Below are positions 26,399 through 32,489 of a DNA stretch of 32,489 bases, one piece after another. The notes under the pieces were generated by a model. It ran no database searches. It had not been told where the DNA came from and worked only from the letters and a program-made list of their open reading frames with translations. Location of the stretch: assembly GCA_938083135.1 (NCBI GenBank), contig CALLKY010000159.1, forward strand, positions 1 to 32,489, in the 5' to 3' direction. The stretch is from an uncultured Alphaproteobacteria bacterium. Lineage in GTDB: Bacteria > Pseudomonadota > Alphaproteobacteria > Bin95. Numbering within the stretch: position 1 is the stretch's first letter; the number at the start of each line of letters is the position of its first letter. A program made the position numbers and the translations under genes.

Positions 26399-27109
26399 CT
26401 AGTAACCGAGATAGGTGCGACGGACGGTTTCGTCGTCGCGGAGGATTGAAGCTTCGCCGCTCATCACCACATTGCCGGTTTCCAGCAAATAGGCGTGATC
26501 GGCCAAGTTAAGCGCGATATTCGCGTTCTGCTCGACCAGCAGCATGGAGGCTCCTTCGTCCTTACGGATACGCGCCATGATTTCGTAGATTTCCTGCGTA
26601 ATCAGCGGTGCCAGGCCAAAGGATGGCTCATCCAGCAACATCAGCTTTGGCCGGAGCATGAGGGCGCGGCCAATGGCGAGCATCTGCTGCTCACCGCCAG
26701 AAAGCGTTCCGGCCTGTTGCTTCAAGCGCTCTTTCAGGCGCGGGAAGTAAGCGTAGACACGCTCCACATCATCCGCGACGTCAGATTTGCTTTTGCGGGT
26801 GTAAGCGCCGAGCTCCAGGTTTTCCTCAACAGACTGGCGCACGAACGTGCCCCGGCCTTCAGGAACATGCGCTATCCCAAGCCGCGCAATCTTTTCAGAC
26901 GCGAGGCCAGTGATTTCCTCGCCCTGGAACTTGATTGAACCTTCGGTGCGAACCATCCGGCTAATCGCCCGGAGGGTTGTGGTTTTGCCAGCACCGTTTG
27001 CGCCTAGGATTGTTGTGATCGAGCCCTCGTCGAGCTCGAAATCTATGCCATGCAGAGCCTCTGTCTGGCGATAGTAGGCCTTGAGCCCCTTAACCTTGAG
27101 CAGCGGCAT
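26399..27109 (-). CDS. livF: branched-chain amino-acid-type ABC transporter ATPase (LivF-like)
   Basis: 236 residues. Walker A GANGAGKTT, Q-loop region, signature LSGGEQQMLAIGRAL and Walker B LMLLDEPSFGLAP, with the LivF-type sequence AHVPEGRGTF, are all present. The ATG at 27109 has GGGGA eight bases upstream and overlaps the end of livG by 20 bp. A longer reading to 27190 would run through livG coding sequence and is rejected. LivF pairs with LivG to form the ATPase of the importer. Confidence 0.95.
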   Translation of the reverse strand: MPLLKVKGLKAYYRQTEALHGIDFELDEGSITTILGANGAGKTTTLRAISRMVRTEGSIKFQGEEITGLASEKIARLGIAHVPEGRGTFVRQSVEENLELGAYTRKSKSDVADDVERVYAYFPRLKERLKQQAGTLSGGEQQMLAIGRALMLRPKLMLLDEPSFGLAPLITQEIYEIMARIRKDEGASMLLVEQNANIALNLADHAYLLETGNVVMSGEASILRDDETVRRTYLGY

Positions 27110-27872
27110 CTGTCGTCCCCAGATAAGCTTCGATAACTTTGGGGTCCTGCTGGACTTCCGTCGGCGTGCCGTCCGCGATTTTGCGGCCAAAGTCGATTGC
27201 GACGACCTTGTCGGAAACCTGCATGACCAAGCTCATGTGATGTTCGACCAAAAGCACAGTGATCTTGCGCTCATCCCGGACTTGCCGGATCTGCTGCTTC
27301 AGATGGTCGAGTTCTTCGTGGTTCAAACCGCCTGCAGGCTCATCGAGCAGCAGTAGTTCAGGCTCACTAGCCAGCGCACGGGCCATCTCGACCCGTTTCT
27401 GAAACCCGAAAGGCAGGCCGCCGACAGGTTTATCGATGACTTCGGTGAGTTCCATAAACTCGATTAGCGCCATCGACTTATCACGCAGTTCGCGCTCTTC
27501 GCGGCCAACCTTTGGCAGGCGCAGCGCGTTCGCGATGAAGCTGGATTCCGTCTTGCAGTGCCCGCCGATCATTACGTTGTTCAACACCGACAAAGTTGGG
27601 AACAGCGCCAAGTTCTGGAATGTCCGACCAATGCCCATGGGCGCGATGTCATCCGGCTTTTTGCCGAGAATGGATTCGCCCTTGAACGTGATATCGCCAG
27701 AATTCGGCGTGTAGAGCCGGGACAGGCAATTGAACAGCGTGGTTTTACCCGCGCCATTAGGCCCAATCAGACCAACAATCTCGCCTTTGGGAATCGTAAA
27801 TGTCACGCCGTCCAGCGCGACAATGCCGCCGAACCGAACTTCAACGCCACTAACTTCAAGCAATGCTGTCAT
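27090..27872 (-). CDS. livG: branched-chain amino-acid-type ABC transporter ATPase (LivG-like)
   Basis: 260 residues. Walker A GPNGAGKTT is followed by the LivG-type GIGRTFQNLALFPTLSVLNNVMIGGH. The signature region is unusual: GGLPFGFQKRVEMARALA, the Liv-type replacement for LSGGQ. Walker B LLLLDEPAGGLNHEE and switch VEHHM follow. It is the first full gene of the liv operon; its ATG overlaps the stop of a short upstream leader frame as ATGA. Confidence 0.95.
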   Translation of the reverse strand: MTALLEVSGVEVRFGGIVALDGVTFTIPKGEIVGLIGPNGAGKTTLFNCLSRLYTPNSGDITFKGESILGKKPDDIAPMGIGRTFQNLALFPTLSVLNNVMIGGHCKTESSFIANALRLPKVGREERELRDKSMALIEFMELTEVIDKPVGGLPFGFQKRVEMARALASEPELLLLDEPAGGLNHEELDHLKQQIRQVRDERKITVLLVEHHMSLVMQVSDKVVAIDFGRKIADGTPTEVQQDPKVIEAYLGTTDAAAQG

Positions 27873-27925
27873 GCCCGCGAATCTCCCGGACGCACAGCGA
27901 TCGCAAGGTTGATCGTATCAACCAC
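27869..27925 (-). CDS. possible 18-codon leader ORF coupled to livG
   Basis: On the minus strand GGGAGGG (27932-27938) stands six bases before GTG 27925. The 18-codon frame that follows reads VVDTINLAIAVRPGDSRA and stops at TGA overlapping the livG ATG as ATGA. A 7-bp inverted repeat GGTTGAT-CGT-ATCAACC (27907-27923) lies inside its 5' part. The peptide contains several Val/Ile/Leu codons. The arrangement fits translational coupling or a regulatory leader, but chance cannot be excluded from one sequence. Confidence 0.35.
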   Translation of the reverse strand: MVDTINLAIAVRPGDSRA

Positions 27926-28203
27926 GCGAAACCCTCCCTTGTTCATCTTTTCGCTATTCATTTTAAGCCGATAGCGATCTGGCTGTTCACTACCGCGCCC
28001 GGCTGCAGGATGCAATGTGATTAACGACACACAGAACGGATTGCTCAGGCCTGCTGTAAATTCAGCGCACCTCCGCCCGTTCTATATATCGGCTAGAAAG
28101 CCTGGATACGTCGGACAGCAGGAAGTAAGCCTTGATGCTAAACGCTGAGATCGCGGGCATTTCTCGGCGGGAGCGCCCTCTTTTGATATGCGGTGGCAAT
28201 AAT
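27926..28203. promoter_or_regulatory. intergenic region upstream of the liv operon
   Basis: This stretch separates the amidase end from the livG leader and should hold the liv promoter. No confident -35/-10, riboswitch or terminator is visible; the amidase 3' side shows no clear hairpin. A plus-strand open frame starting at 28132 runs into the amidase gene on the opposite strand and is not taken as real. Confidence 0.35.
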
Positions 28204-29592
28204 TTAGGCGACTACAGGCGGGATGTATTCGCGCATCCAGCGACCAAGGGCCGCCATTCGGGCGTCTTGGTGTTGCATGCCAATAAGCTGCACACCCACA
28301 GGCATGCTGCCAACACTGATCATGGGGGTTGTTACAACCGGCGCGAACAGCATTGAGCTTGGATAGTTAAAAACTGCATCACCGGTGGGCCGCCGCACCA
28401 GCGCTGCGCCTGCACTATCGCCGGGCCAGAGTGGTGCGGGGCCGGGACAGGACAGGCTAATCGCAGCATCCGCCACCGGGCCAATGTCCTCATGCGCTGC
28501 CTGGGTGGCGGCCCGGTCCACCAAGGTCGCCTGATATTCCGCTGGCGTCATCCGCTCTGCCGCTTCTAATACGGCAAGCGCGCGATCGCTGATGGCACCC
28601 TGGCCGATATCCGCCAAGTTCCGGTTGCCCCACCGGTTTTCCCACCCCGTGATCTGCACACAAATCCGCGTGGCCTCTGCAATTGCATCCTCAAGGCGGC
28701 TAGCTTCTGGCGATGTTGCCCGGCGCAGCAAGCGCACGCCAGCGGCGGCCAGGCGTTCCAGCAGCAGTTCGAATGCATCAATGGTTTGACTATCAAGCCC
28801 GGCCCAACCTGCCGTTTCCAGGACAATCAGCACCTCTGGCTTTGCTGCTGCAGGCGCTGCAGGCGGGCCGTTCAGGGCGCGTTTTCCAGGGTCCCCACCG
28901 ACGCGGGCTGCAATCTCGTAAGCAACCTGCCACATATCCTCAAATGCATTGGCATGAACGCCGTGGGTGCTCATGCTTGTTGCCTGCCGCTCGCCGCGGT
29001 TAATCGCACCCTGGGTCGGTTTCAATGCGATATTGCCGCAATACCCGGCCGGGCGGATGATTGACCCGCCAACCTGTGTCCCAATTGCCGCGGGCATCAT
29101 TCCAGCTGCAACAGCGGCGGCGGAGCCTGAAGACGATCCGCCGGGGGTACGTGCTGGATCAAACGGATTGGTCGTAGGGCCTGGATGGGAACCGCCGAGT
29201 TCTGCCGTCACGGTCTTGCCGAAGATCACCGCACCCGCTTCCCGCAGCGCGCGCACGGCGGCATTATCCTTCTTTGGGAAATTGCCCTGCAATCCAGCGC
29301 AGTTCATCTCCGTCGGCATATCCCGGGTTTCCAGAAGATCCTTGATGCCAATCGGCATGCCATCAATGGGCGACAGTGGACGCCCCGCTTGCCAGCGCGC
29401 CGTGCTTTCATCCGCGGCGGCACGGCTTGCGGCCTCGTTCAAATGGGCAAAGGCCTGGACCACGGGCTCGCGCGCAGCGACGGCCTCCATGCAGCGTTCC
29501 AGATAGGCCCTGGGCGTATCGGCACCATCACGGAATGCATCGCGCGCATCGTAAAATGTCAGCCCGCGAAAAGTACTGGGATCATAGGACAT
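28204..29592 (-). CDS. amidase signature family protein
   Basis: 462 residues. The core reads PIGIKDLLETRD (catalytic Lys of the Ser-cisSer-Lys triad), followed by TPGGSSSGSAAAVAAGMMPAAIGTQVGGSIIRPAGYCG. The latter holds both triad serines and the glycine-rich amidase signature. Family members cleave amides such as indoleacetamide, small aliphatic or aryl amides, or the Gln side in GatA. GatA is unlikely because gatC and gatB are absent here. It is separated from cpdR by 39 bp on the same strand and may be co-transcribed. It lies next to a Liv-type importer that could bring in an amide substrate (inference). Confidence 0.92.
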   Translation of the reverse strand: MSYDPSTFRGLTFYDARDAFRDGADTPRAYLERCMEAVAAREPVVQAFAHLNEAASRAAADESTARWQAGRPLSPIDGMPIGIKDLLETRDMPTEMNCAGLQGNFPKKDNAAVRALREAGAVIFGKTVTAELGGSHPGPTTNPFDPARTPGGSSSGSAAAVAAGMMPAAIGTQVGGSIIRPAGYCGNIALKPTQGAINRGERQATSMSTHGVHANAFEDMWQVAYEIAARVGGDPGKRALNGPPAAPAAAKPEVLIVLETAGWAGLDSQTIDAFELLLERLAAAGVRLLRRATSPEASRLEDAIAEATRICVQITGWENRWGNRNLADIGQGAISDRALAVLEAAERMTPAEYQATLVDRAATQAAHEDIGPVADAAISLSCPGPAPLWPGDSAGAALVRRPTGDAVFNYPSSMLFAPVVTTPMISVGSMPVGVQLIGMQHQDARMAALGRWMREYIPPVVA

Positions 29593-29631
29593 GGCACCGC
29601 CTCCGAACGTGTCGAAGAGGGAAGTCTAAGC

Positions 29632-29991
29632 CTAGGCGGCGAGAATGTCGTCTACTTGTGACACGAGATCACGGAGATGGATCGGCTTGGTCAGAACCTG
29701 CGCTGCACTCGGCGCTTCACTGTGCGCCCTAAGGGCGACCGCAGCGAAGCCGGTGATCAGCACGACACGCATCGCCGGGTCGTCATCAGATGCACGGCGG
29801 GCGAGTTCAATGCCGTCAAAGCCAGGCATGACAATATCCGCCAGCAGCAGATCAAACCGATCTGCAATCAGGGCCGCCAAAGCATCCACACCGTCGCCGA
29901 CGGCTTCCACATCGTGGCCAGCACGCTCTAACGCGCGCTTGAGGAATGCGCGCATAGAATCATCGTCTTCGGCCAACAAAATCCGCGCCAT
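29632..29991 (-). CDS. cpdR: single-domain response regulator, CpdR-like
   Basis: 119 residues, a receiver domain only. The opening MARILLAEDDDSMRAFLKRAL is close to CpdR of Caulobacter. Acidic residues at 8-11, phospho-acceptor Asp52 (LADIVMP), Thr80 (LITGFAAVAL) and Lys102 (TKP) are all present. In Caulobacter CpdR is phosphorylated through CckA-ChpT and, when unphosphorylated, brings ClpXP substrates such as PdeA to the protease. The presence of the gene suggests that this cell-cycle pathway exists here. The C-terminus ends ILAA, resembling a ClpXP degron. It lies 56 bp downstream of purK. Confidence 0.88.
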   Translation of the reverse strand: MARILLAEDDDSMRAFLKRALERAGHDVEAVGDGVDALAALIADRFDLLLADIVMPGFDGIELARRASDDDPAMRVVLITGFAAVALRAHSEAPSAAQVLTKPIHLRDLVSQVDDILAA

Positions 29992-30047
29992 TACAGTTCC
30001 TTATGTAAATCTTGGCCAGATTCTACCAGGGCCGCGTCACAGAACGG

Positions 30048-31154
30048 TTAACCGCTCTTGGTATTTGGAACGGGGCCAGTGCGGCGGTTCCAATGGCCCA
30101 TTTTGCGGCCAGGGCGGGCCTCCCCTTTCCCATATAGATGCAAGGCGACGCCCGGATCCGCCAGCAGTTCTGGCCAGTTATCCGATTCGTCGCCCAGAAG
30201 ATTGTGCATTTCCGCCATAGCTGTTGGCGATGGATCACCGAGCGGCAGCCCCATGACAGCCCGGGTCAACTGCTCAAACTGGCAGGTCGTCGCCGCGTCC
30301 ATGGTCCAATGGCCGGAATTATGCGGGCGCGGTGCCATTTCATTCGCCAACAAGCGACCATCCGGCGTCACGAACATCTCAACGGCCAACAGCCCGACCA
30401 TATCCAGCGCATCCATCGCCCGCATCGCCATGGATTCGGCTTCTACAGCCAGTGGACCAAGATTCTGGGCAGGTGCCAGGGTTGTTCGCAGAATATGGTT
30501 CTCGTGGATGTTTTCGACTGGCGGATAGGCAGCTGTGCGGCCATGGATATCCCGCGCTGCGATGACCGAAATCTCCCGTTCAAACCCGATGAACCCTTCA
30601 GCGATAGAGGGCGCTTCGCCCAAATCACGCCATGCAGCGTCTGCCGCGTCCGCAGTTTCAACACGCACTTGGCCTTTGCCATCATAGCCAAAACGCCGGG
30701 TCTTCACGATGATGGGCGCGCCGAGGCTTTGAAGCGCACGGCGAATATCGTCTGCGCTATCAACAGGCTGATACGGGGCGACGCCTGCGCCAACGCTTTC
30801 CAGGAAGCGCTTCTCGACTAGCCGGTCCTGTGCCGCTGCCAGACAAGCCGCACCAGGGCGCATGGGCACGATCGCCGCCAGGGTTTCAAGTGCTGAAACA
30901 GGTACATTCTCAAACTCAAGCGTGACGGCATCAACTGACGCTGCGAAGGCCTTAAGGGCGGCGGTATCTGTGTATTCTGCTTGCGTCACATTCGCGGTGA
31001 CCTGGCTTGCAGGCGTATCAGCTTCAGGGGCGAAAATATGGGCGCTATAGCCAAGCCGAGCTGCGGCCAGCGCCGTCATACGCCCAAGCTGTCCGCCACC
31101 CAGAATGCCGATCACACCGCCTGGCGGAATTGCGCTATCAGTCTTCGGGGGCAT
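30048..31154 (-). CDS. purK: 5-(carboxyamino)imidazole ribonucleotide synthase
   Basis: About 368 residues, an ATP-grasp enzyme that carboxylates AIR to N5-CAIR in purine synthesis. Motifs are [19 protein letters not shown] at the N-terminus, [36 protein letters not shown], and [27 protein letters not shown] near the C-terminus. The start is uncertain: ATG 31154 (MPPKTDSA) and 31163 are both possible and both overlap the end of purE by less than 30 bp. The longer frame from 31217 is unlikely. PurE and PurK act in sequence. Confidence 0.96.
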   Translation of the reverse strand: MPPKTDSAIPPGGVIGILGGGQLGRMTALAAARLGYSAHIFAPEADTPASQVTANVTQAEYTDTAALKAFAASVDAVTLEFENVPVSALETLAAIVPMRPGAACLAAAQDRLVEKRFLESVGAGVAPYQPVDSADDIRRALQSLGAPIIVKTRRFGYDGKGQVRVETADAADAAWRDLGEAPSIAEGFIGFEREISVIAARDIHGRTAAYPPVENIHENHILRTTLAPAQNLGPLAVEAESMAMRAMDALDMVGLLAVEMFVTPDGRLLANEMAPRPHNSGHWTMDAATTCQFEQLTRAVMGLPLGDPSPTAMAEMHNLLGDESDNWPELLADPGVALHLYGKGEARPGRKMGHWNRRTGPVPNTKSG

Positions 31155-31638
31155 CGGGCACATCCGCTGTTTGCTTAGCCCGCCAGGCTGCCAATCGAAC
31201 ACCCAGCGCTGGATCACTGAGCGCCAGGATCTGCGCCGCCAACAGGCCCGCGTTTACGGCCCCTGCTTCTCCAATGGCCAAGGTCGCGACCGGTACGCCC
31301 CCCGGCATTTGCACGATGGAAAGCAGGCTATCCAGGCCATTCAGCGCACGACTTGGTGCCGGAACGCCGAGGACTGGCAATGCTGTCATAGACGCCGCCA
31401 TGCCCGGCAGATGCGCTGCACCGCCCGCGCATGCGATCAATACCTTCAAGCCACGCGCTTCAGCGCCCTGTGCGTAGTCGTACAATCGGCCTGGGGTGCG
31501 ATGTGCGGAAACGACTTTGCTCTCATGGGGAACGCCCAGCGCCTCAAGCACTTCGGCGGCGCGGCCAATCGTCGGCCAGTCTGAACGGCTACCCATGATG
31601 ATGCCGACGCGCGGCGTATCTTTGTCTGTCACGCCCAT
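31138..31638 (-). CDS. purE: N5-carboxyaminoimidazole ribonucleotide mutase
   Basis: 166 residues, class I PurE. It moves the carboxyl group of N5-CAIR to give CAIR. Signature stretches are [14 protein letters not shown] near the N-terminus, [23 protein letters not shown] and [20 protein letters not shown]. It is first in the purEK pair. The first seven residues before PRVGIIMG may be partly dispensable; the next in-frame start options are not better placed. Confidence 0.97.
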   Translation of the reverse strand: MGVTDKDTPRVGIIMGSRSDWPTIGRAAEVLEALGVPHESKVVSAHRTPGRLYDYAQGAEARGLKVLIACAGGAAHLPGMAASMTALPVLGVPAPSRALNGLDSLLSIVQMPGGVPVATLAIGEAGAVNAGLLAAQILALSDPALGVRLAAWRAKQTADVPDAPED

Positions 31639-31897
31639 AAGGCTCCCACGATGCCTAGCTTTAAGCCCGGCTCAACGAAAGCGCCGCAGTATAGGGCGCA
31701 CCCTGTCTTGCGCAAGCGGACCAAGCGCCCAATTCGCACCCCAGAAGAGCCTGGGGAAATACAGCAATGTGCATACTTCTCTTTACTCGAACTTAATTCG
31801 CACCCGGCTAGTTTGCTTCAACTGTCGTGGGCCAGCGTTCTGCCTTGGAATACGCAGCGCAGTGTTGGTTCAGATCACGCAAGGAGGGGCGAGCCTT
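31639..31897. promoter_or_regulatory. divergent intergenic region (purE / GGDEF gene)
   Basis: This 259-bp gap should contain the promoters for purE (minus) and the GGDEF gene (plus). The only visible elements are a short palindrome CTTGCGCAAG at about 31707-31716 and AAGGAGG at 31881-31887, which is the ribosome-binding site of the plus-strand gene. No confident promoter was found. Confidence 0.35.
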
Positions 31898-32383
31898 ATG
31901 AAGATCAGCTCTCAGTCTCCGGTCCGGGCGACCACGGCGCCACGTGCTGCCGGGCGCTCTGCACCAGCGGGCAAAGCTGGCCCCGCCGGACAGGCCGCTG
32001 CAGCCGTGCCAACCACGTCCCTTATGGGAATTCCGACCGAAGAGCTGACCCCGAAAGTCCGCGTTGCCATCGAAACCCTGATGAATGAGGTCGAGCGCCT
32101 CCGCCGCGATCGTGACGAAGTGAAGCACCAGAATTCCCATCTTGAAAAGCTGGCGGATGAAGATTCGCTGCTGCCGGTGATCAACCGCCGCGCCTTCGTT
32201 CGTGAACTTTCCCGCGCCATGTCTTTTGCCCAACGCTACACACAGCCATCCAGCCTTGCGTTCTTCGACGTCAACAACATGAAGACCATTAATGATGAGC
32301 TTGGTCACGCCGCAGGTGATGCGGCACTGATGCATGTGGCTGAAATGCTGCTAGAGCGGATTGAGCGGCAATTGAATCATTAG
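31898..32383 (+). pseudogene. truncated GGDEF-domain (diguanylate-cyclase-like) gene
   Basis: 161 codons from ATG 31898, ten bases after AAGGAGG. An Ala/Pro-rich N-terminal 40 residues is followed by a coiled coil (about 54-88). Then comes the first half of a GGDEF domain: LADEDSLLPVINRRAFVREL, FFDVNNMKTINDELGHAAGD with a metal-type Asp124, and AALMHVAEMLLERI. Intact relatives continue RESDVVGRLGGDEF; here the frame ends ERQLNH and TAG before the catalytic GGDEF site. The 5' end of an IS630-type transposase follows within 65 bp. The gene is thus cut by an insertion and cannot make cyclic di-GMP. A longer upstream opening (from 31496) overlaps purE and is rejected. Confidence 0.85.
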
Positions 32384-32444
32384 GGATTCCGTTTGGCGTT
32401 ATTTTGTGATTCATCATGAGGGCTGGTGAAGGAGGCCAGCCTGC

Positions 32445-32489
32445 ATGGCCAAAGCCCTCTCTGTCGATCTTCGCCGTCGCGTCGTAGAT
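32445..32489 (+). CDS. IS630-family transposase, 5' end only (continues off the window)
   Basis: Fifteen codons from ATG 32445 read MAKALSVDLRRRVVD, the standard opening of IS630-type transposases (M-x-K/R-x-x-S-x-D-L-R-x-R-V-V) leading into the helix-turn-helix. GAAGGAGG at 32428-32435 stands nine bases upstream, flanked by GGCTGG (32421-32426) and CCAGCC (32436-32441). The ribosome-binding site therefore lies in the loop of a short hairpin. The left boundary of the element lies between about 32352 and 32384 and cannot be fixed from one copy. Confidence 0.8.
   Translation, partial: MAKALSVDLRRRVVD

Noticed and set aside
31496-31897. Upstream extension of the GGDEF frame
   Set aside because: It runs antisense through purE and lacks a ribosome-binding site, while ATG 31898 has AAGGAGG at proper spacing.

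Overview
The window looks like a chromosomal segment of an alphaproteobacterium, probably Rhodospirillales-like. The reasons are a CpdR-type single-domain receiver, a fabI-aroC pair and generally alphaproteobacterial protein sequences. The taxonomic guess is inference; no search was run.

Layout. (1) Positions 1-3185 are accessory. There is a broken IS630-family transposase (1-142), then a stretch with three copies of GCGTGACA. Next comes a compact two-gene minus-strand operon: a 260-residue protein of unknown family starting Met-Gly, followed by a QueC-like PP-loop enzyme fused to an OmpR/PhoB-type winged helix. A tRNA-Thr(CGT) gene closes the island. This pair is the best candidate for an under-described system; it resembles the deazaguanine-linked QueC-like enzymes of Qat and type IV CBASS defence, without the other genes of those systems.

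(2) Positions 3321-18648 hold thirteen minus-strand genes with overlaps or short gaps. In transcription order they are a MurG-like glycosyltransferase, two family-4 glycosyltransferases, a histidine phosphatase, a second MurG-like glycosyltransferase, a polysaccharide deacetylase, a PH-like membrane protein, a complete peptide-type ABC importer (fused ATPase, binding protein, two permeases), an O-antigen-polymerase-like membrane protein and a membrane acyltransferase. Together they suggest synthesis or remodelling of a surface glycan, with an importer embedded.

(3) Positions 18963-20948 carry fabI and aroC on the plus strand. A perfect 18-bp-stem bidirectional terminator separates them from the convergent pckA (21051-22643).

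(4) Positions 22823-27925 carry a decayed LLM-oxidoreductase/HugZ chimera and a complete livGFHMK branched-chain-amino-acid-type importer operon, preceded by a possible 18-codon coupled leader ORF.

(5) Positions 28204-31638 hold minus-strand purE, purK, cpdR and an amidase.

(6) At 31898-32489 a plus-strand GGDEF-family gene stops before its catalytic GGDEF motif. It is followed at once by the 5' end of an IS630-type transposase, so IS insertion appears to have truncated it. IS630-type sequence therefore lies at both edges of the window.
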